From Diphasiastrum complanatum (taxonomy: Eukaryota; Streptophyta; Lycopodiopsida; Lycopodiales; Lycopodiaceae): a stretch of 64,000 nucleotides of DNA. The position numbers and the translations under genes were made by a program. Location: the NCBI GenBank assembly GCA_029204225.1, contig CM055096.1:41250519-41314518 (forward strand), given 5' to 3'. Under the pieces are notes generated by a model, which worked only from the letters and a program-made list of their open reading frames with translations, did not search any database and had not been told where the DNA came from. Below, piece by piece: positions 22,382 through 34,834 of the stretch (the stretch's first letter is position 1; the number at the start of each line of letters is the position of its first letter).

Positions 22382-23960
22382 AACTGTGATTGATGGAGGT
22401 TCAAGAGTTAACTTGATTTCAACCAAGCTATGTGCAAAATGGGGACTTACCAAGTTGAAACCTGTCACTTTTGTTATCAAGCTAGTGACAGTCCTAGAGG
22501 AATGGTTGAAGATGTGCCTATCAAAATAGTTGGAGTGCAATTTGTCATTACTTTTGTAGTAATGGACTTACCTGACGCGCCAAATGTATATCGAGTTTTA
22601 TTGAGACGTCCATGGTTACGAGTTGTGTAAGTAGTTCATAACTGGGGCACCGGCAAAATTATTTTTGAGAATCGTGAGCGTGCGGTCAAAGTAGATCCAA
22701 TCACTTGGACTATCAAGCCAGTAGTCCATCAAGGGGATGGTAATTCATCAACAATAGATCATACCTATGATCGACAAATGAAGACTCTGGGAGTCCATTA
22801 TGACTCTCAAACCAACACTGTCAACTGGAATCAAGCTCTTGCAACAGTGGATTGTATAACAGGCTATATGTGTCATCGAGATAATCAATCCGAATTGATC
22901 AAAATATTCTTACTTGATCGAACTTTGGATATGCCGATCACTTTTTCATTGAATATGATGACTTAGCTTGGATATCAACTAATCCAATTCCAGATCCGAT
23001 TGAAGATTAGCTAATACATGTTAGTCATGCCTTGACTTATAATGGAGATGCAGAACTTACAAATGAGCAAATCCTCAATCACATGGATCCTATAAGATTT
23101 GGAGTTTGAGATATTTCGGATGAACCAACAATGAAGCAGCCAAAAGCACTTACATTGAAGGAAAAAATAACTCCAAGACCAATGACAAAGAAACAAGCTA
23201 AGCAATATTATAATATGATTCTGAAATGGGAAAAATTATCTCGAAAATTTGATTATAAAAATGTACCACCTTTATTGGATAAAGGAAAAGAGAAGGTCAA
23301 AGATGATTCTTCAAGTCAGACTTCTCGCAAGAAATCACCATCAAGGAAGTCATCACCTTTAGAGAAGAGCACATCTTCTAGAAAATCATCGCCTCCACAA
23401 TCGATTCCTACCAAGAAAGCTAAACGGAGATCAAAGATCAACCCTTATGAAAAGGAACAATCAGAAGAAGTCCAACATGATATGTCAGAGCATTTCAAAC
23501 GCTATACTTTGGATGATGTTGTGACTATGTTACTCGAGCCTTTAACCAAAAGAGCAAGTACCAGAAATGAAGGAGGTTTATGATGGACCATCAGCCAATG
23601 AAACTTGCTGGACCAGGAGAGCTAGATAAAATTGTTCAAGCTGAAGTGCAACTTACTCCGGAACAATTTTAAGCATTAAGAAAGTTATTGATCAAGTACC
23701 AAAATTGTTTTGTTTGGACGTACAAGGATCTCAAAGGAATTCCTACCTCGGTTATTGAGCATACAATACCCTTACTACCTGATGCAGTTCCAAAGGTCAT
23801 AAAATTTTATCGCTGTAATGCAAACGTTACGGATGTTATACAAAACGGGCTACAAAGACTACTTGAAGTCGACTTTATTTACAAAATCGAACATACGGAA
23901 TGGGTTTCGCCGTTTGAACACTCTGTAGACTTGGAATCAGTAGGGCGGCCCTGCTCCAGG
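22382..23960 (+). mobile_element. Ty3/gypsy protease-to-RT fragment (non-chromovirus type)
   Basis: The segment begins with a protease (VIDGGSRVNLIS; VVMDLPDAPNVYRVLLRRPW), continues through a long variable spacer (23131-23583, a Ser/Lys-rich stretch with KKSPSRKSSPLEKSTSSRKS), and reaches the N-terminal RT region. There it reads LIKYQNCFVWTYKDLKGIP and later LLEVDFIYKIEHTEWVSP. Stops and frameshifts are frequent. Its spacer and RT resemble the element at 25-28.9 kb, so both belong to one family. It ends in an abrupt junction near 23940-23968 with another copia fragment. Confidence 0.75.
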
Positions 23961-23967
23961 CCTCAGA

Positions 23968-24560
23968 TTGTGCTCAAATAAATCAAAAAAGGAGTTTGAT
24001 CAAGCTAAAAACAGGTTGGGAAGGCGCGATCGTGCAGAGAAGGTGGAGACAGATCACGGGCCAATCGTGCGCCCTCACTCGAGTGGGTATTTAGTGCATG
24101 AAGGTGCCAGTGGCTGTGTGGAGGTCCATCGATGTCCAAAAGGATTAAGAGCCATAGGATTGAGTTCCAGCACGATGGACGGTGCTGACCAAATTGTACA
24201 GGTTGAATGCTACAATCAAGGGGCAACATGGACTTGTCTCGTCCATTCCATCCAAACTGAACTGTGGCATAAGAGGCTTGGTCACTTGAATTTAGAAAGC
24301 CTCAGTTTGATGAGGAAATTGGAAATAGTGAGAGGATTGCCTACGATAGAAGACCACTTAAAGTCGATGTGCGAATCATGTGTGTATGGGAGGTAGCATC
24401 GAGAGAAGTTCAATAAAGGTGGTGTTGCTAGAGCAAAGAACATCCTGGATTTGATCCACATAGATTTATGCGGGCCTATGAGGAAGGCCTTCTATTTCAT
24501 GACCTTTATTGATGATATGTCACGTAAGACGTGGATTTACTTATGGCATGTGTTTTGTAA
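23968..24560 (+). mobile_element. Second Ty1/copia gag-pre-integrase/integrase fragment
   Basis: A 142-codon frame ends with the gag_pre-integrase block LWHKRLGHLNLESLSLM and CESCVYG. After a stop it continues with FNKGGVARAKNILDLIHIDL and FMTFIDDMSRKTWIYL (integrase core start). It covers the same region as the copy at 21.77 kb but with different sequence, so the two are separate insertions rather than one split copy. It breaks off near 24560. Confidence 0.8.
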
Positions 24561-24709
24561 GTCCATGGGTAGAAGCTTAAATAAAAACTTAAACCTAAAC
24601 TTAGAACTTAAACTTAAGAAACTTAAGCTTAGAAAGTAAAATACTCTAAGTTATCTTAAGTTCTAAAGTTAGAGACTCAAGTTAGAGTTACTAAAGTTCT
24701 AAGTTCTAA

Positions 24710-24866
24710 GTTAGAAGTTGAGAAGCCTTCAAATGGCTAGTTTAGACACTAATCCCATAAGCTAGTGGATGCTTATGGAAGGCTCTTCTTGTTATAAGAA
24801 GAGAGGCATTTCCCTTGTAAATAATACTTTAAGATTATGCTAAATTGCTCTCTATTTGAGATTATC
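24710..24866 (+). repeat. Left member of a 157-bp direct repeat (LTR-like)
   Basis: From GTTAGAAGTTGAGAAGCC to TTTGAGATTATC this stretch matches 30721-30877, with about 10 differences in 157 bp. The AT-rich sequence just upstream (24575-24709) is full of AACTTAAG/CTTAAG motifs and may be the U3 part of the same LTR. The pair encloses 5.9 kb containing a gypsy pol region and, out of usual order, a gag-like region. Confidence 0.75.
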
Positions 24867-24989
24867 TAAAATTTCAGCTACTTATTGCCAATCCCGAGAA
24901 GTATTATTTGTGTTAGAAGGTGGCTCAGGTGTCAACATCATCTCCACATCTCTCATGTAGAAATGGAACTTGAGAGAAAAACTCACCAA

Positions 24990-27900
24990 ACCCATTTGTT
25001 AGCTCAGGACGGCTGATCAAAGCGTGGTCTGACCTACATGGTTCCTCCCACAAATTCTGATCAAATTAGGAGGCATGAAATTCACCATAGACCTGGTCAT
25101 ACATGATATTCCTAGTAGCGCCTATTCCTATGAGTTACTGCTTGGCTCACCAATGCAAAGGTCGTTCACGACTGGAGCAAAGGCTGAGTCACCTTTGGTA
25201 ATAGAGACAACTCTGTTACCATTGATTCATCTAAGAAACTCAAACCTACACGATTCTACGACACTGATTTCTCTACTACCAATTCGGTGTTTGAGCCTTA
25301 CCAGTCCACCCAAGCGAAAGGTCATTATGTTAAATCTACTGATATCATAAACTGGAGTTATAGTTTGGCTACGATTGATTGTGTGAATGTTGATTACTAT
25401 GCTCAAAATGAGGCTGATTGTACCTATACTCCCCTGGACGTCAACAAACCTCTTGATTTAGACACACCTGTCATTAATATCAATTTTATTGATATTCTTC
25501 CACACAATGATAAATTGTTGAACGTTGCATGACTACCTACTAATGAATCAGACGACTTATTCGTAGATGACAAAAATGTCTTGCAAATTCAAAATTCTGT
25601 AGAAGATTTGGACATTTTTGATATTCCTATTCTCAACTACATGGAGGCACTTCCACTCAAAGCTTTCCCGTAACATTCATCCAAGGTGGAACTAGTTGTC
25701 AAGGTTGTGGTCGAAAAACGTGATACCAAACACTCCCGTATCAAACGACCTAATTACCCCTGGGTCCTATCTGAGCAAAAAACAAATTTTCAAATTGACG
25801 ATGAAATCTTTCATGATGTGCCACCAATTCCTTGTCCGCAAACCTCACGTCCTTAGAAGCCACAACCTCGTGGCCATACCATGAAGGAGAAAATGAAGAA
25901 ACCGCTTCTAATTTAACCTCCTGGAGATCTTACCATTGCTCGAGAAGTTCCTGAAATGCTTTAGCTCATATGCCAATCCTAGAACCTCCCAAATTTCCAT
26001 CTAGATAGTTGAAAGGTAAGGCTCCTCTCGAATCACCTGCACATGATGTGCCTGCATATTTTAAGGATTATATGATCGAGGATGTGACTATCCAATTACC
26101 ACAAGCTCAATGCGAGCCGAATGGTAATTCACCCTACAAAGGCCCTGCATAAACCATCACTCTCTCCTTGAGTGAGCCCAATGAGAATAATGAATGCATT
26201 GTTCACGTCGGGGCTAACCTCAATCTTGAGCAACGTAGAAAGCTTGAGAAACTTCTGCGCAAATATCTAAATGTCTTTGCTTGGTCCTATAATGACATGA
26301 AAGGAGTCTCACCCCAAGTAGTTGTGCATCACATTCCCCTTAAACCGGGTGTGAGGCCAATTGCAAGTCGTCCCTACTGATGCAATCCGATCTACAAAGA
26401 CAAAATAAAAGAAGAATTACAACGCTTGTTAGATGCAGGAATCCTCTATGAAATTGAACATACTGAGTGGGTTTCCCCAATCGTAATTGTTCCTAAGAAA
26501 AATGGAAAATCCCACATCTGTGTTGACTTTAAGAAACTTAATGTCGTCACATAACGTAATCATTTTCCATTACCTTTTGAAGAATTTATCTTAGAAAATC
26601 TAGCAGGAGATGAGGCCTACTCATTCTTAGATGGCTTCAGCGACTACAACATGATTCAAAAGCAGATCAACATAAAACCACTTTTGCCACATAATGGGGA
26701 ACCTTCTATTGGAAAGTCATGTCCTTCGGTCTCTGTAATGCTCCTAGCACATTTCAGCGTGTTATGCAAGCTGCCTTTTCTCAGCAGATGGGAGATACCC
26801 TAGAAGTTTACTTGGACGATTTAGGAGCGCATTTAGAACATGTCATTTGTCTATGCTAGAACAATTTTTTTTATCCAATGTCAACGCTTCAGAATCTCTT
26901 TGAACCTTGAAAAATGCCAAATCTGGATAACAAATGGCACTGTATTGAGAATATCATTTCAAAAAACGGCATCGCAACTGATTCAGAAAAGGTCTTGATC
27001 ATTCAAAATCTACCAAAACCAGCACTATCTGCGAAGTCTATTCCTTCCTAGGCTACGCCAATTATTATCGTTGCTTTATTTTTTATTTTTCTAATAAAGC
27101 ACGATTAGTTTATAAGGTGGTCGACTAATAAACAACGCATCGCGTTCATTGACAGAAGCCCTCACCAATGCACCTATTCTACAGGCTCCTAATTACTCTA
27201 AAGAATTCCATGTGCATACCGATGCATCCAAGTATGCCATCAGAGCAGTGCTCACCCAACCGGGAGAATTCAAAAAGGATTATCCAATCCGATTTCTCAG
27301 TAGACAATTGATCCCCGCTGAAGTCAATTACACCACTACTGAGCGTGAAGCTTTAGCAATGGTGTATGCGGTTCCAATATTTTGCCACTATCTCCTGGGG
27401 AAAGCTTTTGCATTCTTCACTGATCATCAAGCACTCCTCTATCTTATCAACAAAACTTGCACAACCGGTCGCATTACTTGATGGATCTTGTTGTTATGTA
27501 AGTTTAAGTTTCAGATTGTTGTTCGAAAGGGGGTTCAACATTTTCTCGCAAATCATCTATTTCGAATCACTAATCTACCAACTCCAGATCAAGGCGTCAA
27601 CGATGATTTATCTGATGTCATTTTATTTCAAGTTGATTATACCCTCGTTTGGGCAAATGATATTACTGAATATTTAACTTCAAGGCAGATGGATCCATCC
27701 TTATCTAAACCCGAACAACGTGTGTTGGTCCTCAAAACAAAACCTTATACGTTAATTGCAGGCCAACTTTACAAGCAAGGTTTAGATGGAATTATCCGAC
27801 ACTGTCTTGCTAAAGGAGAAATAACCTCAAGTATATCCCTAACTCACGAAGGTATAGGAGTTGGTCATTTTTCTTCTGAAACAAGTGCCTAGAAAATCCT

Positions 27901-28884
27901 CTTAGTAAGATCTTGGTGGCCAACCATTTTAGAAGATACACACAACTACGTAAAGGCCTGTGATACTTGCCAACGAACAAAATGCTTTTAAGAAACTGAC
28001 TTTATGCCTTTACACCTTGTTATGACTGATCAAGCCTTACAAAAATGGGGGGTTGATTATGTTGGACCGATCAGTCCCACTACTCGACACACTTAATTTA
28101 GATATATCGTAGTGCCTACGAACTACTATACCAAATGGGCCAAAGCTAGAGCTGTTCAAAATGCTGACACTCGTTCTACCGCAAAATTTTTCTATGAATC
28201 GGTTATCGTTCATTTCGGATGTCCTCTAGAACTTATCAGAGATAGGGGTACACATTTTCTTAACTTCGTCATAGCAGATCTACTTTCAAAATTCTTCGTG
28301 GTGTTGCAAAAGTTTCCCGTATTATCCACGATGCAATGGCCAGGCGAAATTCACCAACAAAAAATCTTCTGTGGTGTTCTAACCAAGACCGTCAAGTCCA
28401 ACCAATCCGATTGGAAACCAAAATTTCATGCCGCTCTATGGGCCTATCACACTACCCCAAAGAGAGCCACATGTTTAAACCCTTTCCAGCTAGTATATGG
28501 CCAGGAAGCCGTCATGCCTATGGAATTCCATATTCCATCCCTACGAGTAGCATATAATCTAGAGCTAGATAATCGACAAATTCTAGCTAATAGATTATTT
28601 CATCTAAAACAACTGTGTGAAATACGACATTCGACAAAAGGCATGGCATGATCAATTTTTAAACTCAAAGAGTTTCACGTTGGAGACAAGGTCCTCTTAT
28701 ACCAAGCCAAAACATTTAAGGGCAAACTGAAATTTTTCGGCCAAGGAACTTATGTCATTCAAAAGATATTTGCCTCTAGATATGTCCAACTCCAAACCCT
28801 ACAAGGCGATACCTTAGACACTATGGTCAATGGAAGGAGACTCAAAAAGTATAACAAACCCTATTTTTATCTTGATATGTACTA
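24990..28884 (+). mobile_element. Ty3/gypsy pol region (protease-RT-RNase H-integrase), decayed
   Basis: Domains follow in the gypsy order. The protease end and spacer lie at 25075-25900 (DIPSSAYSYELLLGSP). RT lies at about 26170-27060, with LEKLLRKYLNVFAWSYNDM, EELQRLLDAGILYEIEHTEW, FSDYN, and EVYLDD in another frame near 26810. RNase H is at 27149-27480 (FHVHTDASKYAIRAVLTQPG; TDHQALLYLIN). Integrase is at about 27880-28870, with a C-terminal region VGDKVLLYQAKTFKGKLKF and no chromodomain. Many stops and frameshifts are present. The lack of a chromodomain and the spacer length suggest the Tat/Athila side of Ty3/gypsy. A caulimovirus was considered and rejected because an integrase is present. 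Confidence 0.85.
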
Positions 28885-29470
28885 GTTTCTTTTATTTTCT
28901 AAATTTTCTTGATTTATTTCTATTTACTGCCTGCTTGCCATTTTGACAATTTTTTGGTATGTTTCTTTGTTTAGAACATCAAAATAGCATCAGATCAGGA
29001 ATACAATCAGTCTTTTTTTAAGCAACCACAAGATTTATTCTTTTTCTGAAGTTTTGTTGCACATTCATATTAGATAGCATTCACCTAGACCCATTTTCAT
29101 TGTATATGATTCATTTATCACCTTTGCAAATTCTAGTATAGAAGCAGACCTTTCAAATATAGAAAAAAAATCACTTTTCTCATCAGATCCTCACTAACAG
29201 AATTCATAGATAATTCGTTGAGCCTCAAAATTAGTTGCACGAATTCTCTGTCACATCCGCAAATTCTAATCATATCAATTTTTGTACTGTCAGACAATTT
29301 CACTAATTATTTATACAAAAAATCACTTATAGGAATTCACTGGACCTCAGAACATTGCCTCAAAATTTGTGAACCTCACTGAGAAATCGTAGGCACTGAG
29401 GACGATTACTGAGTGAATTTGCAATTTTCTGTCCAAAAAAAGTCTATATATAGGACTCCCCATCCTCTCC
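28885..29470 (+). promoter_or_regulatory. Probable internal LTR / promoter with TATA box
   Basis: This is non-coding AT-rich sequence between the integrase stop and a new gag-like frame. A strong TATA box, TCTATATATAGG, lies at 29443-29454, about 20 bp before the ATG at 29471. This is the composition expected of an LTR ending one element and starting the next, but no second copy or clear TG/CA border was identified. Confidence 0.4.
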
Positions 29471-30740
29471 ATGAGTTCATTCTACATTTTTGCAAGAGAG
29501 TTCATGTTGAAAATTTCTAGAATTTTCAAAATTCTAGAACTTTCTAAAACTCTCAAACTATTGCTCTCATGGCCTCTCATGGCCTCCAGAGACACCTGGC
29601 TCTCACTCCATCGTCGTAAGGACCCCAAACCTGATTCGCGAGATCTATTCTTGATCTGCATCAAGAATTATCCTGCAGCACTGATCTTGGCCAAGAATAT
29701 TTTCACTAACCTTGGCTTTGATCTCACTATTTAACTGAGTAGTAGAGTGAGAGCTTGGTCCGAGCAGCTTATTCCACTTATTCAGACGAGTTCCATTCTT
29801 TTCGGATCAAGGATGACAACTATATCATCATCGACATCTTCCCAGAGCGTCTACAATGCATTGGATTCCCTAGCCTGGGTGAGACAATTTATGGCAGGGG
29901 TACCAGCTACGATTCAAAATACTTCACAAAGTTCTTACTAGAAGACGGAAAGACCATCGCGCAGACGAACGACGACATTGCCATCAAGCTTATCAAGGAT
30001 CCTAAGCTCCGAGCAGTTGCAGAAATTTTCATGGCAATGGTCGAGGTACATATTGTCAAAATGGATCACATTCCACCAAGAGATCTATTCTCCTTAACCC
30101 TCACCATGAATGATCCGACTCAGAATTACAAGTGGGCGGAGAAAGTTTATGAAAAACTATGTGTGGCTTTGAAATCTCGAAAATCCACCACCAAGTGTGA
30201 AAACCTTTTACACATGTTGGCCACACAACACATGAGACAATGAACGGCCGCGGTTCTCAAAGAGCTAGAGGACATATATCCTAGCACAAAAAAGCGGGCC
30301 AGCCTACAAGTATTAGCAGAACTTGCCCATCAGCTATTTTTACAAAGCAAAACCTCCATGGCACGGTATCTCGAAGCACCGACCTATATGCGCACCAATC
30401 CATATTATTATCCGGTGGCACGTCGAGAACCATTTTCAGCCACAAAGGTGAAGAATAAAATTTATTAGCCCACACTCACAAGTGTCAATATCGGCAACCT
30501 GACTGATGACATGATCACAAATTGCCATGTATTCTACCAAAAGCACCATGGAAATCTTGATCATAATGTACATTATTTTGTAGATAACTACGACTTGGTG
30601 GCATTTTTGGTGGAACTAAAAAGTTATTGGGATCGAGGGCTACCACCAATTGCCATCGACATCAATAAGCCTTTGAAGACTCAAGACGACCGCATCAACA
30701 TAGCGAGACTTTATTACCGAGTTAGAAGTTGAGAAGCCTT
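29471..30740 (+). pseudogene. Gag-like region located downstream of pol
   Basis: Frames at 29471-29734, 29755-30243 and 30511-30732 encode a charged globular protein. Segments include FRIKDDNYIIIDIFPERL, YDSKYFTKFLLEDGKTIAQT and WAEKVYEKLCVALKSRKS. It has no zinc knuckle. The Tat-like element at 25-28.9 kb lacks a visible gag at its own start, so this is probably the gag of the same family, belonging to a second, tandem or rearranged copy. The domain assignment is by position and general character, not by a firm motif. Confidence 0.45.
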
Positions 30741-30877
30741 AGAATGGCTAGTTTAGACACTAATGTCATAAGCTAGTGGATGCTTATTGAAGGCCCTTCT
30801 TGCTATAAGAAGAGAGACATTTCCCTTGTAAATAACACTTTGAGATTATGCTAAATTGCTCTCTATTTGAGATTATC
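30721..30877 (+). repeat. Right member of the 157-bp direct repeat
   Basis: Copy of 24710-24866, about 94% identical, in the same orientation. It starts inside the end of the gag-like frame and ends directly beside a minus-strand copia fragment. This suggests that an insertion or recombination junction, not an ordinary complete LTR pair, made this boundary. Confidence 0.75.
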
Positions 30878-30889
30878 ATTCTATTCCCT

Positions 30890-32273
30890 TGTGTTCCCAT
30901 TGGAAGGTGCATAGCTTGAGGGAAGGTGCTCAGGCCTCATCTTGCCTCCTTTCATTGGCTTTTATTTGTGGCATGCTTGTATTGATTTATTTCTTAGTTA
31001 GCCGCAAGATTAACAGTGGCTGAGTTTGTAGAGGTTGTCACTACTTCTCCCGAAAGCTAAAACTTTTCGACCATTTGTATCAAACTCGATCCCCTCCGAC
31101 CTGAATCAGTGATTCTACTAACTGAGAGCAGATTCTTGGTCAGATTTGAAACGTGGAGAATGTTGGAATTCACCTTTCTGAAATTTGATTATGACTGTTC
31201 CTTCACCTTGAATCGAATGTGATGAGTTGCCTCCAAGTTTGCACAAGTCGAGAGTGGTTGAAAGATTTATAATCTTTGAACTAGTCTTGATGGTGAATCA
31301 TGTGTTGAGTTGCTCCAGAATCGAGATACCAGAAATCGATATCATGTTGTTCTCTAACCTTGGTCATAAAGGTTGTTTCATCTTCCTCTTGTTGCTAGAT
31401 CAAAAAACTGGTTGAGGCAAAATTCGCATGTTGTTGAAACTGCTTTTTCTTCTCATTGTTGAATTTCAAAGTTATGCAGTCCTTGATCTCATGTCCAATT
31501 TTCTTGCAGTATATGTAGAATAGTTTTCGCTTTGATTAGAAAGATGAAGAGTTCGAATTCGACCCTGAGCCAGAATTCGACCCTTGCCAAAATTCGAGCC
31601 TAAGTTAAAATTTGATTCTGATTGCATATTGCTCTTCTTTTTTGGATCTAAACTTCTGATTTTTGGAATATAGAACTTGAGGATTCGACTATGTGCCTGA
31701 GGAGGTTGTAGATATTCTGGCCTCCTCTTGTTGAAGTAATGAAATCATTCTTGAAAGGGTGATCTTCTCCTGGTTCAAAATTGCTAGGGCCCAATTCTCA
31801 TAGGCCTCAAGAAGACTCGATAATAGAGTCATGACGACATTGGTATCTTCTATGACTGAGCCAGTTGTAGTCATTTGTTCCATAAGGTTTTGGAAAGTGT
31901 TGATATGGCTTGAAACACTTACTGCTTCAAACATTCTCAGTGTGAAAAATTTCTTCCTTAAATGGAGTTTAGAGGAGACATCCCTAATATTGTAGAGGGT
32001 TGCTAGGATGTCCCATGCATCCTTAGTAGTCTAAGTAGCACATATGTGACTTTGATTGTCTTTGATGTTGAGAGTGATCATGCCAAAAGCTTTGCCATCT
32101 TTCAGTCTCCATTTGGTGATAGTGACTACATCACCTTCAGGTTTAACTTCTGTGCCATCAACGATGTCCCACAGTTCCTTGGCTAGTAGTATGACTTTCA
32201 TTTTGAACTTTCAGAGATGGTAGTTACTCCCATCGAGTCTGTCGATTAGAGAAGAACTAGTAGATGAATCCAT
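30890..32273 (-). mobile_element. Ty1/copia gag-protease fragment
   Basis: Reading down from ATG at 32273-32271, the frame starts MDSSTSSSLIDRLDGSNYH and enters a UBN2-type copia Gag, including FEAVSVSSHINTFQNLMEQM near 31930 and LLEAYENWALAI. A CCHC-type zinc knuckle with CKKIGHEIKDC lies near 31510, and the protease signature FWYLDSGATQHM near 31345. The block before integrase, NLLSVSRITD, is near 31130. A few stops and frameshifts are present. The element stops at about 30890 where the 157-bp repeat begins; integrase and RT are missing. Confidence 0.85.
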
Positions 32274-32404
32274 TCTGGTTGAGCGAGATCATTGGTAGAA
32301 ACAACGATATTGAGATACTATTGGTTGCGTACTTGCTAGAACGTTGTCTTGGTAGAAACAAGACTTGATAATCTGCAAACAATGTGCAGATTACTGAACA
32401 GTCT

Positions 32405-32416
32405 GCTCTGATACCA
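32405..32416 (-). other. Primer-binding site, initiator tRNA-Met type
   Basis: The minus strand reads TGGTATCAGAGC directly after the CA end of the LTR. This is complementary to the 3' end of plant initiator tRNA-Met, the standard primer for copia reverse transcription. Confidence 0.9.
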
Positions 32417-33014
32417 TGTCAAAAATCAGTGGGAATGAGCGAAAGCTGATGAGCAAGCTTGGTGTGTAGGATCGGAAGCACAACAAACAACAATAGAACA
32501 TTCAAATTGAATGATTCAGAGAAATGCACAATGAAACGATACAGTAGTGGGACTAAAAATTTGCACTTTGATTAATATCAAAAGTGAGTACAGTAACTTC
32601 AGCTTACAATTGTTGAGCATGATAACGCTGGCTACAGAAACTCGGATAATCAAAAGTTGTTTTTTGATGAAGATTCTAGGATTGATATCCTACAAAGATA
32701 TCTACAACAACCTTTTGTTGTAGTTATTACAACCACCTCATTACAATTAATGAATGTACAAAGTGGGCGAACTGTCAACGTGAAGTCTTTGGGTCGGATT
32801 TTAAACCCGACAGTATCGAAATTCACAAGTATCGAGAAATGTACAATGACTCAAAAAATATCGACTCAAAAAATATAGAATTTTTTGAGTCGATCCAATG
32901 TCGAAATATTCTAAAAAATTCGATCCTAAATTTTTCAATCCTCTGTTCAAAAATTCGAGCCTTCTGTTTCTAGTTTTTCAAGATGCTCATTATTGAATGG
33001 ATTTGATTCCAACA
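32417..33014 (-). repeat. 5' LTR of the copia element (598 bp)
   Basis: On the minus strand it starts TGTTGGAATCAAATCC (from 33014) and ends GATTTTTGACA (at 32417), immediately followed by the PBS. The TG...CA termini and PBS fix both borders. The LTR end and the leader (about 32265-32610) are clearly similar to 50971-51330, so a related LTR from the same family lies in intron 3 of gene B. No 3' LTR of this copy is present. Confidence 0.8.
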
Positions 33015-34740
33015 GGGGTGATGTGGATCCAGCATGCCCATGGTTGTGAGCCAACGAGATGGAGATGGTTGCTCAGGGAGTGACAGTTGAAGTGATCATG
33101 TGAGCTGCATGGTTATATGCACAGTGATCTCCAGGTTGCCGTCACAAGTTGTTTTTATCCATCATTCTTTGGTAAGCAGGATGCAGCTTTTGGTTAGATC
33201 CGATTGGAGTCTAGTTGCACTACTGGTGGACAGATTCTTGGTGAGCTATCAGCAGGTAATGGATACATAGTGATCAGATGGTACAGGGTACATGTTTCTG
33301 ATGGAGCTATCCTACTTGATATGCTATGGATTGTGGGGGAGTTTCACATCGCGATGTTGGATCTAGTTTGCATTTGCTTTGGTTGGATTGACATGTTGGA
33401 TATAGTGGTGAGATAGGCTCCTTGGTGGAAGGCCTATGTACTGGTTGCAACGTCAACAAGCATGGGGAAGTTGAGCCTACATGGGATGTTGGACAAGCAG
33501 ATCATCATCAGTATCTCAGGAAGATAGGCAAGCTACTCAGGTATAGCCTATGGTGAGGTTTGCGTACATTCATTCATTGAGTCCTTGGTAGACTCTTGTG
33601 GTTGGAGCATGGGAAATGGATGAGATCAGCTTTCAAGACTTATTGGATAGTTGGATATGCTTGGACGTGAGGGCATCTTGGTTATAGGTGCGTGGCCATG
33701 GTCGAGGATCTGATTTGGTGACCAATGGTGTAGCAACGGATCTACAGGTGACAGGTGCTAGTACGACATGATACCACATTTGGGTAGGCCTTGGTCATGT
33801 ATTTGACACTATCATTTCGTGTTGGTTTGCATGAGTGTGTGTGAGCTTGCATGTTACCTTGAATTTTTTAAAAGAAGTTCTCGACGTCCTTTCCCCAAAG
33901 ACTATGCAAAATGAAAACTACATTCCCCCATTGGAGAGATTACTAAGCTCTATGATGGTGCATAATATTGTTTACAAAAAATGGAAAATTAATGGTGCAA
34001 GAAAAAAAAAAATGTGCAGGTGCATCCCTATTGAGTCTCATTCATATGAACGTGTCATCATGCTATTGGAGATCTCCGTTCTAGTGTGAATTATCCAGCA
34101 CAAAGAAGAAAGGACTCAAAGGAGGAAGCTAAAGGAAGGGAGTCAAGGGAGGTGGAGAGGAAGCAGCAGCTTTTTTCAGCTTGGCCGGCACACAACGATC
34201 GAATCGATCAACCAAGCTTTGTTGTTCCTCACTAAAAACTGGGCATAAAAAAGAAAGACATAAATGATGACAACTGATGAACATGAGGAAAAGATGAGGA
34301 ATTGATGATTCTCCCAAGCTGTCTGGAGATACTGGAAGTAACAAGGCTATTATATGTCGAGGAATCTTGCGTATATATTTTGGATGAGCTATGCCTCCAC
34401 AATTATCACTCTTTTAATTGCTTCTTTGTGAGCTCCACTGTTTTGTTGGGTACCCGACCGTGGACAGACAAGATGCAAACAACTTATGAAATGCTGCAAT
34501 TCACCGGACGTTCATGATTCTGCGTTGTTCTCGTAATTGCTGCTCAAGTCCGTTGCAATTTATGCTTAGGGCCATAAACTGCAAAGTGCTTGACAACTGC
34601 TTGAAACGGCTAGAATAGGTGATTTTTTTGTATGATGTGTTTGGGCTTGTTGCTTGGGTTCCCTTTTTTTCTTGCTGATATTGGCGCTTTTTGCTGTTCA
34701 TGCGCAGATCATCACGGACAAGCGGAAAATAGTAATGTAC
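33015..34740. other. Intergenic stretch before gene B; promoter expected
   Basis: Frames of 70-84 codons (33204-33416, 33835-34089) have no recognisable motif. The last 600 bp should hold the promoter and a non-coding first exon of gene B, but no TATA box or initiation site stands out. Sequence near 33190-33800 is G/T-rich on the plus strand and unassigned. Confidence 0.3.
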
Positions 34741-34834
34741 GGTGTGCCGTAGCTGTCCGTGGGTTTTAGATCAAACAGCTTGTGGGAGCTCACCCAAGTG
34801 CTCTTTGGGAAGGAAGGTCCTATTGGTTTCAGAA

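Noticed and set aside
24990-28884. Possible endogenous caulimovirus (RT and RNase H of pararetrovirus type)
   Set aside because: An integrase follows RNase H and no movement protein is visible, so it is a Ty3/gypsy retrotransposon.
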